Shown: piece by piece, positions 24,428-32,237 of the stretch
Layout: the number at the start of each line of letters is the position of its first letter
Position numbering within the stretch: position 1 is the first letter of the stretch
Assembly (NCBI RefSeq): GCF_023073315.1
Contig: NZ_JADPJH010000002.1
Coordinates: forward strand, 62,001-126,000
Direction: 5' to 3'
Source of the DNA: Bradyrhizobium sp. 1
GTDB lineage: Bacteria > Pseudomonadota > Alphaproteobacteria > Rhizobiales > Xanthobacteraceae
Length of the DNA: 64,000 nucleotides
The notes under the pieces: model-generated
Told to the model about the DNA's origin: nothing
Database searches by the model: none
The model's input: only the letters and a program-made list of their open reading frames with translations
Program-made: the position numbers and the translations under genes

Positions 24428-25038
24428 AACTGAAGCCCGTACGGGTCTTGATGGCGGTAGCGATACTGCTGACTGGCACGAGTGCCGCCGATGCACATGT
24501 CGTCGCGGCCCGGCTCGGCGATTTCTACATGGGGGCATCGCACCCGCTCACCGATCTTCAGGATGTCGTTCTCTGGATCGCGACAGGCGTGCTGGCCGGT
24601 ACGCTCGGCGCCTCCAAGGGGCGCTGGCTCATCCCGGTGTTTCCGATCGGACTGCTGGTTGGTCTGTCTCTCGCGCCAGTTTTCGGCACGGTTTCCACGC
24701 AGCTCGCGGACGCGACAATGATGCTCGCGATAGGCATGCTGCTCGCGGCAGCCGCGCAGGTTCCCACGCTTGTGCTGTGCGCAATTGCCTTCGCAGTCGC
24801 CGTCATTCGGGGCGCCGCAAACGGCGCCGAGCTCGGGCCCGAAACCGACCGGCTGCTGTTTGCGGCGGGATTGGCCTGTGTGGGCTACGGGGTCGTCACG
24901 CTGACAATGGCGCTGACCGTCGTATTCAAGCGAACATCGGACAGCGTCACGTCGTGGCGAGCCATCGCCGTTCGTGCTCTTGGAGGCTGGATCGGGGCCA
25001 TCGGCCTGATGATGGCGAGCCTTGTACTGGCATCATGA
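24424..25038 (+). CDS. HupE/UreJ-like protein with degenerate metal motifs
   Basis: A 204-residue protein with the same layout as the preceding HupE: signal sequence ending ADAHVV and about six membrane segments. The key motifs are lost. The first is HPLTDLQDV where HPxTGIDH is expected (His40 remains, Asp and second His moved or missing). The second is IRGAANGAEL where FHGHAHGAEL is expected, removing all three histidines. The surrounding helices are well conserved, so it is not simply decaying. It may have become a regulatory or scaffold partner of the intact permease, to which it is translationally coupled by a 4-bp overlap. Confidence 0.75.
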   Translation: MKLKPVRVLMAVAILLTGTSAADAHVVAARLGDFYMGASHPLTDLQDVVLWIATGVLAGTLGASKGRWLIPVFPIGLLVGLSLAPVFGTVSTQLADATMMLAIGMLLAAAAQVPTLVLCAIAFAVAVIRGAANGAELGPETDRLLFAAGLACVGYGVVTLTMALTVVFKRTSDSVTSWRAIAVRALGGWIGAIGLMMASLVLAS

Positions 25039-25156
25039 GGGGCAGCAAAGGATCCCGCGGTGCCGACGAGCTCATAGTCCCCTCGCTCCGCAAGTTTGGC
25101 GAGGTGCTTGCGCCCGATCAGTCCGCGCCAATGATGCCTATGGTGATGCTCTTCAT
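25039..25156 (-). pseudogene. N-terminal remnant of a Gfo/Idh/MocA-family oxidoreductase
   Basis: On the minus strand an ATG at 25156 overlaps the LysR stop (ATGA) and encodes MKSITIGIIGA. A single missing base near 25125 then shifts the frame; correcting it gives GLIGRKHLAKLAERGDYEL, the Rossmann dinucleotide-binding start of a Gfo/Idh/MocA dehydrogenase. Homology appears to end within about 35-40 codons, where the third HupE-like gene begins on the other strand. The remainder of the gene is absent. It was probably co-transcribed with the LysR gene before a rearrangement joined the metal island here. Confidence 0.7.
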
Positions 25157-26076
25157 CTCGCTGCGTCGATCCAGATCCCGGGCTGTGAATGTTCGCGGAT
25201 ATGAGTGACCAGGAAGTCCGAGAACACCCTGATCTTGGCGGGCAGCCCCGCACGATTTTGATATGCGACATTCATTGTGAGCAAGGGCAACTCCCAATCC
25301 ATCAACACCGGGACCAGCTTGCCCGCCGCGATGTCGCTTTGGACGATATAGAGCGGCTGGATGAGAATGCCGAGGCCCGCCAGCGCCGCGCCGCGGATAA
25401 CCTGGCCGTCATTGCTGTCGAGCGTCGGCGTGATGCGGACGGTCTGGGCGCCATGGCCTTTGCGCAGGCGCAGCGAATAGGGATCGTTGGCGAGATTGTA
25501 GACCAGCATGTTGTGGCGCGCGAGATCGGCGGGCTGCGCGGGCTCGCCGGCGCTTGCGAGATATGACGGCGCGGCCGCCAGCACGCGCCGCATCTGGCCG
25601 ATGCGGCGGACGATGATGTTCGAATCCGGCTCCTGCTCGCGCGTGCGGATCGCAACGTCGATGCCGGCTTCGATGAAGTCGGGATAGCGATTGGCGGTGG
25701 TGATCTGCATGTTGAGCTTTGGATAGCGCGCGCGGAACGCCGGCAACATCGGCGCCAGATAGATCACCGCAAAGGAAAGCGAGCTCGTGACCCGCAGCGT
25801 GCCCTGCGGCGACAGAGCGCGATCGCTGACGATGTCCTCGGCTTCCGCCAGCTCGCTCAGGACCCGGCTGGACCGTTCCAGCAGCTCCTGCCCCGCCTCC
25901 GTCAGCCACAAACGGCGCGTGTTGCGCTCGATCAGCCGGACGGCAAGACGCTCCTCGAGTGCGCTGAGGTGGCGGCTCGCGGCGGCATTCGACATGCGCA
26001 AGGCCTCGGCTGCCTTGGACAGGCTGCCGAGCTCAGCCGTCTTGGCGAAGACCTCCAGCTGCAGCAAGCGATCCAT
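25153..26076 (-). CDS. LysR-family transcriptional regulator
   Basis: A 307-residue LysR-type regulator. The N-terminal winged helix (LLQLEVFAKTAELGSLSKAA, then MSNAAASRHLSALEERLAVR) is typical, and residues from about 90 onward form the periplasmic-binding-protein-like effector domain. It is divergent from the aromatic catabolic operon starting at 26185, with 108 bp between them. LysR proteins usually activate the divergent operon in response to a pathway intermediate, so it is the likely regulator of 26185-37046. An inverted repeat at 26077-26095 abuts its own start codon and could serve autoregulation. Confidence 0.92.
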   Translation of the reverse strand: MDRLLQLEVFAKTAELGSLSKAAEALRMSNAAASRHLSALEERLAVRLIERNTRRLWLTEAGQELLERSSRVLSELAEAEDIVSDRALSPQGTLRVTSSLSFAVIYLAPMLPAFRARYPKLNMQITTANRYPDFIEAGIDVAIRTREQEPDSNIIVRRIGQMRRVLAAAPSYLASAGEPAQPADLARHNMLVYNLANDPYSLRLRKGHGAQTVRITPTLDSNDGQVIRGAALAGLGILIQPLYIVQSDIAAGKLVPVLMDWELPLLTMNVAYQNRAGLPAKIRVFSDFLVTHIREHSQPGIWIDAAR

Positions 26077-26095
26077 TTTTCCACTTTTAGGAAAA
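26077..26095. promoter_or_regulatory. Candidate LysR-type binding site
   Basis: TTTTCC (26077-26082) and GGAAAA (26090-26095) form an interrupted dyad with a 7-base centre. It contains a T-N11-A core, the LysR-family box. It lies directly against the LysR start codon in the intergenic region shared with the catabolic operon. Confidence 0.45.
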
Positions 26096-26184
26096 GAGAC
26101 TTACAATTATTGGCCTTTATTTCCGTATCTCGCAAGTCAAAATGGGCCCAACACAGACAAGATAGTAGGCGAGGAAATCAGGAA

Positions 26185-26508
26185 ATGTCGGGCCCGATCA
26201 GGCACATCGTGATGTGGCGGCTGCGCGGGGAGACCCTCGAGGAGCGTTCCGCCGCCCGGGTCAAGGTCAAAACCCTGTTCGAAGGCCTGCGCGGCCGGAT
26301 CGACGGCCTCACCCATATCGAAGTCGGCGTCGATGTCAGCGATGTCGACTACGCCTGCGACGTGGTGCTGTTCTCCGAATTCACCAACCACGCGGCGCTT
26401 GCGGCCTATGCCACCCACCCCGAACATTTGCGCGTGCGGGAGGCCTTGGGCGACTTGCGGATCGGACGCTTCCAGGTCGATTATCCCATCAAAGAGACCG
26501 GCGCATGA
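26185..26508 (+). CDS. Dabb-family (dimeric alpha/beta barrel) protein
   Basis: A 107-residue protein matching the stress-responsive Dabb barrel: IRHIVMWRLRGETLEER at the start, a central GLTHIEVGVDVSD strand and FTNHAALAAYATHPEHLRV, where the conserved His pair of the family appears. Dabb proteins form dimeric barrels; some act on aromatic or polyketide intermediates. The ATG at 26185 follows GAGGAAATCAGGAA and is the first gene of the operon divergent from LysR. It overlaps the maleylacetate reductase start by 4 bp. Its specific reaction is unknown. Confidence 0.8.
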   Translation: MSGPIRHIVMWRLRGETLEERSAARVKVKTLFEGLRGRIDGLTHIEVGVDVSDVDYACDVVLFSEFTNHAALAAYATHPEHLRVREALGDLRIGRFQVDYPIKETGA

Positions 26509-27584
26509 TCGGTACGTTCACCTTTGAAAACCTGCCCTTCCGCGTCGTGTTCGGCAGCGGAACGCTGGCCACGGCCAAAGCCGAGGTCGAGCGACTCGGT
26601 GGCAAGCGCGCGCTGGTGCTGACGACGCCGCAGCAGGAAGCGCAGGGCAAGAGCCTCGGTGCGGCGCTCGGCACGCTCTATGCCGGCATCTTTCCGGGCG
26701 CGACCATGCACACGCCGGTCGAAGTCACGGAGCGAGCACTCGCGGCGATGAAGGCGTGCGAGGCTGACTGCGTCGTCTCGCTTGGCGGCGGCTCGACCAC
26801 CGGCCTCGGCAAGGCCCTCGCCTTGCGCACCGGAATCAACCAGCTCTGCATTCCCACCACCTATGCCGGCTCGGAGATGACGCCGATCGTCGGCCAGACC
26901 GAGAACGGCCTGAAGACCACGGTGCGCGATGCGGCGGTGCTGCCGGAGACTGTGATCTACGATGTCGATCTGACCTTGACGCTGCCGGCGAGCATGGCCG
27001 CGACATCAGGCATCAACGCGATCGCGCATGCAGTTGAAGCGCTCTACGCGCGCGACACAAATCGCGTGACATCGCTGATGGCAGAGGAAGGCATCCGCGC
27101 GCTCGCCCGAGCCTTGCCCGCCATTGCCGCGAAGAGCGACGATCGCGAGGCACGCACCGAAGCACTCTACGGCGCGTGGCTGTGCGGCGTCTGCCTCGGC
27201 ACAGTCGGCATGGCGCTGCATCACAAGCTCTGCCACACACTCGGCGGCACTTTTGATCTGCCGCACGCCGAGACGCATACGATCGTGCTGCCGCATGCGC
27301 TGGCCTACAACGCGCCGGCCGTGCCGGACGCAATGGCCCGCATCGCTCGCGCGATTGGCGCCGCCGATGCCTCGCAGGGACTTTTCGACCTTGCGAAGCG
27401 GCTGGGTGCCAAGACGGCGCTACGCGACGTCGGCATGCCCGAAGGCGGTATCGACAGAGCGGCCGATCTCGCCGTCATCAACGCCTATTGGAATCCGCGA
27501 CCGCTCGAGCGCAACGCCATCCGCGACCTCATTGCGCGCGCCTGGGCCGGCGAGCCGCCCAGCGCCATCAAAGCGGCGGCGTAA
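26505..27584 (+). CDS. Maleylacetate reductase
   Basis: A 359-residue iron-type alcohol dehydrogenase of the maleylacetate reductase branch. It has an NAD-binding motif (VVSLGGGSTTGLGKALALRT), the conserved stretch IPTTYAGSEMTPI and His-containing motifs ALHHKLCHTLGG and DLPHAETHTIVLPHA. Maleylacetate reductase converts maleylacetate to 3-oxoadipate, the last dedicated step after hydroxyquinol or chlorocatechol ring cleavage. Presence of an intradiol dioxygenase four genes downstream fits the hydroxyquinol pathway. The start overlaps the Dabb stop (ATGA). Confidence 0.9.
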   Translation: MIGTFTFENLPFRVVFGSGTLATAKAEVERLGGKRALVLTTPQQEAQGKSLGAALGTLYAGIFPGATMHTPVEVTERALAAMKACEADCVVSLGGGSTTGLGKALALRTGINQLCIPTTYAGSEMTPIVGQTENGLKTTVRDAAVLPETVIYDVDLTLTLPASMAATSGINAIAHAVEALYARDTNRVTSLMAEEGIRALARALPAIAAKSDDREARTEALYGAWLCGVCLGTVGMALHHKLCHTLGGTFDLPHAETHTIVLPHALAYNAPAVPDAMARIARAIGAADASQGLFDLAKRLGAKTALRDVGMPEGGIDRAADLAVINAYWNPRPLERNAIRDLIARAWAGEPPSAIKAAA

Positions 27585-27588
27585 AACG

Positions 27589-28962
27589 ATGCAGCGCACG
27601 CTGATCAAATCCGCGACGATTATCACGATGGATGACGCCATCGGCGACCTCAGCACCGGAGATTTGCTGGTCGAAGGCAATCGCATCGTCGACGTGCGCC
27701 CATCGATCGATCTCGGCAGCAGCGCCGCTGAGTCCGAGATTGTCGACGGCAACGGCCGGATCGTCATCCCGGGCCTGATCAACGCGCATATGCACACTTG
27801 GCAGACGGCCTTGCGCGGCTATGCCGCGAACTGGACGCTGCTGGAATATTTCCGCCGCATGCATGCTGGCCTCGCGACCGTTTTCCGGCCCGAGGACATC
27901 CATATCGCGACGCTGGCTGGCGCGCTGAACCAGATCAATTGCGGCACCACCACGCTGGTGGACTGGTGCCACAACAACCCGACGCCAGACCATACCGACG
28001 CCGCCGTGCGCGGCCTGATCGAAAGCGGCATCCGCGCCGCGTTCTTCCATGGTTCGCCCAAACCCGAGCCGAAACCTGGCGAGCCGCATTTCTCCGAGAT
28101 CCCGCATCCACGCCGCGAGGTCGAGCGGCTGCTGGCAGGCCCCCTCGCCGATCGCGATGGCCTCGTCACCCTCGGGCTCGCCATCTTAGGTCCGCATTAT
28201 TCGACGCTCGACGTCGCCATGCAGGATTTCCGCCTGGCGCGGGAGCTGAAGCTAATCGCATCGATGCATCAGGGCGGCGGTCCGGCCAAGACGCCCGGCG
28301 GCTGGGAGAAGCTGATCGAGGCCGGTCTCGTCGGCACCGGCATCAACATCGTCCATGGCAACGATCTGCCCGACGACCTGCTCGACAAAATGGTCGAACT
28401 CGGCGTGTCCTTCTCGGTGACGCCCGAGAACGAGATGATCCAGGGTCATGGCTTCCCGATCACCGGACGGCTGCTGAAGCGCGGCATGCGCCCGACGATC
28501 GGCATCGATCTCGAATCCGTGCTGGCCGGCGATCTCCTGTCCGTCGCCCGCCTCGCGCTTTCGATGCAGCGAGCGCTCGACAATGCGGAGTCGCGCAAAG
28601 CAAGCGGCACCATTCCGGCGACAACCACGATCCCGGTGCGCGAGGCGCTGCGCTGGATCACCACGGAAGGCGCCCGCATGCTCGGCCGTGATCACCAGAT
28701 CGGATCGCTGACGCCAGGCAAGCTCGCCGACCTCGTCGTCATCAACGCATCCGATCTCAACCTTGTCCCGGTGCACGATCCCGTCGCGACGGTGGTGATG
28801 CAGACGAGCCTTGCCAATATCGAGGCCGTCATGATCGGTGGTGTCTGGAAGAAACGGAACGGCCGGCTGCTGGTCGAAGGGCTCGACGCAAAAAAAGAAC
28901 TGCTGGCGCAATCCGGCCGGCGACTGGTGCAGGACATCGAACGACAGGGACACGCCGCCTAG
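27589..28962 (+). CDS. Amidohydrolase, cytosine-deaminase/TRZ-ATZ-like
   Basis: A 457-residue amidohydrolase. The N-terminal beta-sandwich carries a first metal motif, PGLINAHMHTWQTALRG, close to the ATZ/TRZ/SsnA pattern. Later motifs are MHQGGGPAKT (third His), INIVHGNDLPDD (fourth His) and TIGIDLESVLAGD (metal Asp). Family members hydrolyse or deaminate ring amines or halides. In an aromatic operon it may remove an amino or amide group before ring cleavage; this is an inference. It begins 4 bp after the maleylacetate reductase stop. Confidence 0.85.
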   Translation: MQRTLIKSATIITMDDAIGDLSTGDLLVEGNRIVDVRPSIDLGSSAAESEIVDGNGRIVIPGLINAHMHTWQTALRGYAANWTLLEYFRRMHAGLATVFRPEDIHIATLAGALNQINCGTTTLVDWCHNNPTPDHTDAAVRGLIESGIRAAFFHGSPKPEPKPGEPHFSEIPHPRREVERLLAGPLADRDGLVTLGLAILGPHYSTLDVAMQDFRLARELKLIASMHQGGGPAKTPGGWEKLIEAGLVGTGINIVHGNDLPDDLLDKMVELGVSFSVTPENEMIQGHGFPITGRLLKRGMRPTIGIDLESVLAGDLLSVARLALSMQRALDNAESRKASGTIPATTTIPVREALRWITTEGARMLGRDHQIGSLTPGKLADLVVINASDLNLVPVHDPVATVVMQTSLANIEAVMIGGVWKKRNGRLLVEGLDAKKELLAQSGRRLVQDIERQGHAA

Positions 28963-28982
28963 GCGTCCCAAGGGCAAGAACA

Positions 28983-29885
28983 ATGACAGACATTCCAAAA
29001 AACGTCGCTTTCATCGGGATCGGCAAGATGGGCCTGCCGATGTCAGTGCTCGTCGCCAAGGCCGGCTACGCCGTCACCGCATTCGACCAGAGCGCGGCGC
29101 GGATCAACGAGGCGCGGACGCAAGGCATTTCGGTTGCCGCCTCGCCGGCCGATGCCGTGAGCGGCAAGGCTGCGGTCGTGACCTCCCTGCCCGATGATGC
29201 CGCTTTGCGCGGAGCGTTGCTCGGTCCCGCCGGCCTCGTCGCCGCGATGGCGCCCGGAGCTGTCTTGATCGAGACCAGCACCGTGAGCGTCGAAGCTTCC
29301 ACCGAAGTTGCGGTCGCCGCTCAAGCGCGCAGCATTGCTTATCTGCGTTCGCCGGTCTCCGGCAACGCCAGCATCGTCCATACCGGCGCGTTGAGCTGCT
29401 TCGTCTCGGGGCCGAAGGACGCCTTCGAAAACGCAAAGCCGCTGTTTGCCGCCTTCACCCGCGCCCAGACCTATCTCGGGCAGGCCGAGGAAGCCCGCTA
29501 CGCAAAGCTCTCGGTCAATCTGATGATCGCGGTGTCGGCTGCGATGATGGCGGAAAGCCTGGCGCTGGCGCGCAAGGGCGGCATCGCCTGGCAGGACATC
29601 TTGAAAGTACTCGACGACAGCGCAGTCGCCTCGCCGATGGTGAAGTACAAGACTGCGCCGCTGCGGACGCGCGATTTCGAGTCCACCTTCTCCTGCAAGC
29701 AGATGGCCAAGGACCTCGACCTCATCCTCGGCGCCGGCCACGCCGTCGGCGTGCCGCTTCAGCTCGCCGCGCAAGTGCGCGAGACCTATGGATCCCTCGT
29801 CGCGCAGGGCGACGGCGACACCGACTTCATCGCGACCGTCAAGCACCTGGAACGGCTGTCCGGGCTTGGCGAACCCAAACTCTGA
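28983..29885 (+). CDS. NAD(P)-dependent 3-hydroxyisobutyrate-dehydrogenase-like oxidoreductase
   Basis: A 300-residue beta-hydroxyacid dehydrogenase. The N-terminal Rossmann motif is FIGIGKMGLPMS, followed by the substrate-binding signature region LRSPVSGNASIVHTGALSCF and the catalytic-lysine helix EEARYAKLSVNLMIAVSAA. Members oxidise or reduce 3-hydroxy acids (3-hydroxyisobutyrate, tartronate semialdehyde). It lies 20 bp after the amidohydrolase and 15 bp before the dioxygenase, so it belongs to the catabolic operon. Its substrate there cannot be deduced. Confidence 0.87.
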   Translation: MTDIPKNVAFIGIGKMGLPMSVLVAKAGYAVTAFDQSAARINEARTQGISVAASPADAVSGKAAVVTSLPDDAALRGALLGPAGLVAAMAPGAVLIETSTVSVEASTEVAVAAQARSIAYLRSPVSGNASIVHTGALSCFVSGPKDAFENAKPLFAAFTRAQTYLGQAEEARYAKLSVNLMIAVSAAMMAESLALARKGGIAWQDILKVLDDSAVASPMVKYKTAPLRTRDFESTFSCKQMAKDLDLILGAGHAVGVPLQLAAQVRETYGSLVAQGDGDTDFIATVKHLERLSGLGEPKL

Positions 29886-29900
29886 TCGGCGGAGACACGC

Positions 29901-30785
29901 ATGCGTAACTTCAACGAAACCACGATCACCGACGCGGCGCTGGAGCGGATCGCCGGCGCGACCGATCCGCGCATCAGGCAGGTCAGTGAGGCACTGGTGC
30001 GGCATCTTCATGCCTTCGTCCGCGAGGTCCGGCCGACGCAGAAGGAATGGGAATACGGCATCGATTTCCTGACCCGCACCGGCCACATGTGCGATGACAA
30101 GCGCCAGGAGTTCATCCTGCTGTCGGACACGCTGGGCGTCTCCATGCTGGTCGATGCGATCAACCATCCGGTGCCGGAAGGCGCGACCGAGACGACAGTG
30201 CTCGGCCCGTTCTTCGTCCAGGCATCGCCCGAGAAAGAGAACGGCGCGGACATCTCCGGTCCGATGGAGGGTGATCCGATGCTGGTCACCGGCTCGGTCT
30301 CCACCGTCGACGGGCGTCCGCTCGCGGGTGCGGTCGTCGACGTCTGGCATTCCGACGATGACGGCTATTACGACGTGCAGCAGCTCGAAAAGATCGGCGG
30401 TCTCGCAATGCGCGCACGCTTCCATACCGACGCCAACGGCCGCTTCAATTTCTGGTCGATCAAACCGGCGGCGTATCCGATTCCGCATGACGGGCCGGTC
30501 GGCGACATGCTGGAAGTCCAAGGCCGCCACCCCTGGCGCCCGGCCCATGTGCATTTCATGATCTCGGCGCCCGGCTTCGAGCAGCTCGTGACCCATGTGT
30601 TCGTCGCGGGCGACGAATATCTCGATTCTGACGTGGTGTTCGGCGTCAAGGACAGCCTGATCCGCGAATTCGCTCACCATCCCGCCGGCCGTGCGCCGGA
30701 TGGTCGCATGGTCGACAGCGAGTATTTTCACCTCAATTACGATTTTGGCCTGAAGCAGGTCGCGAGCAACGCAAGAGCCGCCTAA
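29901..30785 (+). CDS. Intradiol ring-cleavage dioxygenase, hydroxyquinol 1,2-dioxygenase-like
   Basis: A 294-residue non-haem Fe(III) dioxygenase. The four iron ligands are recognisable with the spacing of catechol 1,2-dioxygenase: Tyr156 (DDGYYD), Tyr192 (AAYPIP), His216 and His218 (PAHVHF). An N-terminal helical dimerisation domain (about residues 1-110) is present, as in catechol and hydroxyquinol dioxygenases. With maleylacetate reductase in the same operon, cleavage of hydroxyquinol to maleylacetate is the most likely reaction; catechol cleavage is the alternative. Confidence 0.9.
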   Translation: MRNFNETTITDAALERIAGATDPRIRQVSEALVRHLHAFVREVRPTQKEWEYGIDFLTRTGHMCDDKRQEFILLSDTLGVSMLVDAINHPVPEGATETTVLGPFFVQASPEKENGADISGPMEGDPMLVTGSVSTVDGRPLAGAVVDVWHSDDDGYYDVQQLEKIGGLAMRARFHTDANGRFNFWSIKPAAYPIPHDGPVGDMLEVQGRHPWRPAHVHFMISAPGFEQLVTHVFVAGDEYLDSDVVFGVKDSLIREFAHHPAGRAPDGRMVDSEYFHLNYDFGLKQVASNARAA

Positions 30786-30842
30786 GGTTAGGCGGCGGTG
30801 GACCGACAAGAGTCCGGCAACAGGGAGCAGACGGGAGCAAGG

Positions 30843-32237
30843 ATGGGACCGCGGGTCAGCACGAGCATATTGGCCGAACGCCTCACTGGCATGATCGGCC
30901 CGCGCGCGAGCGTTGCGCGTGGCGTGCTCGAGCAGCACGGGCAGAGCGAGTCGCATTATCGTAATTTTCCGCCTGACATCGTCGTCTTCCCCGAGACGAC
31001 GCAGGAGGTTGCGGAAATCGTCAAGCTATGCGCAAGCGCAGGCATGTCGATCGTTCCGTACGGCGCCGGCACCTCGCTCGAAGGCAATGCGGCCGCGGTC
31101 GCAGGCGGCGTCTGCTTCGACTTCGCGCGCATGAACAAGGTGCTAACGGTGCACGACAGCGACATGGACGTCGTAGTGCAGCCCGGCATCACGCGCAAAC
31201 AGCTCAATGCAGAGCTGCGCAACACCGGACTTTTCTTCCCGATTGATCCCGGCGCCGACGCTTCGATCGGCGGCATGACGTCCACACGAGCGTCCGGCAC
31301 CATGGCGGTCCGTTACGGCACCATGAAGGACAATGTCATGGCGCTGGAAGTCGTTCTGGCCGACGGCCGCGTCATCCGGACCGCCAGGCGCGCCCGCAAG
31401 TCGGCCGCTGGCTATGATCTGACGCGCATGTTTGTCGGTGCGGAGGGCACGCTCGGCGTGATCACCGAGGTCACGTTGAAAGTGCATCCCGTGCCGCAGG
31501 CGATCTCGGCCGCGGTCTGTAGCTTCGACATCCTGCACAATGCCGTGGACACCGCGATTGCCGTGATCCAGTCCGCGATCCCCGTGGCGCGCATCGAGTT
31601 GCTCGACGACGTCATGATGCGCGGCATCAACGCCTATGCAAAGCTCGGCTATCGCGAGACCCCTACCCTGTTCTTCGAATTCCATGGCTCCGAGACATCG
31701 GTCGCCGAGCAGGCCGAGGCCGCGCAAGCGATCGCCGCCGACCATGGCGGCCATGGCTTTGCCTGGGCCAAGGCGCCGGAGGACCGCAGCCGGCTCTGGC
31801 ACGCCCGCGACAATACACTCTATGCGGGCCTGGGCTTGCGGCCCGGCGCACGCGCGGTGATCACCGATGTCTGCGTACCGATCTCGCGGCTCGCGGAATG
31901 CCTGACCGAAACGCGGCTCGATGCGGACGAGCACGGTTTCACAGCCCCGATCGTCGGCCATGTCGGCGACGGCAACTTTCACATGCTGATCCTGATCGAT
32001 CCGGCGAAGCCCGAGGAAACCGAGGGCGCCAAGGCGCTGCAGGCTCGCATGGTCGCCCGCGCCATCACCATGGACGGCACCTGCACGGGCGAGCACGGCA
32101 TCGGGCTCGGCAAGATCGACTATCTCGCCGATGAGCTCGGCGAGGCCGTCGACGTGATGCGGTCGATCAAGACTGCGCTCGACCCTGCTGGATTGATGAA
32201 CCCCGGAAAGATTTTTGCGAGCGGAGCCAAGGCATGA
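30843..32237 (+). CDS. FAD-linked oxidase, D-lactate dehydrogenase/GlcD-like
   Basis: A 464-residue flavoprotein of the D-lactate dehydrogenase/glycolate oxidase GlcD family. The PCMH FAD-binding region shows VPYGAGTSLEGNAAA, FFPIDPGADASIGGM and AEGTLGVITEVTLKV. The C-terminal oxidase domain shows HVGDGNFHMLI and TCTGEHGIGLGK with the conserved metal/substrate histidines. The ATG at 30843 follows GGGAGCAAGG and is preferred over an upstream in-frame GTG. It overlaps the ABC ATPase start by 4 bp, linking catabolic and transport genes into one transcript. The likely reaction is oxidation of a 2-hydroxy acid. Confidence 0.88.
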   Translation: MGPRVSTSILAERLTGMIGPRASVARGVLEQHGQSESHYRNFPPDIVVFPETTQEVAEIVKLCASAGMSIVPYGAGTSLEGNAAAVAGGVCFDFARMNKVLTVHDSDMDVVVQPGITRKQLNAELRNTGLFFPIDPGADASIGGMTSTRASGTMAVRYGTMKDNVMALEVVLADGRVIRTARRARKSAAGYDLTRMFVGAEGTLGVITEVTLKVHPVPQAISAAVCSFDILHNAVDTAIAVIQSAIPVARIELLDDVMMRGINAYAKLGYRETPTLFFEFHGSETSVAEQAEAAQAIAADHGGHGFAWAKAPEDRSRLWHARDNTLYAGLGLRPGARAVITDVCVPISRLAECLTETRLDADEHGFTAPIVGHVGDGNFHMLILIDPAKPEETEGAKALQARMVARAITMDGTCTGEHGIGLGKIDYLADELGEAVDVMRSIKTALDPAGLMNPGKIFASGAKA

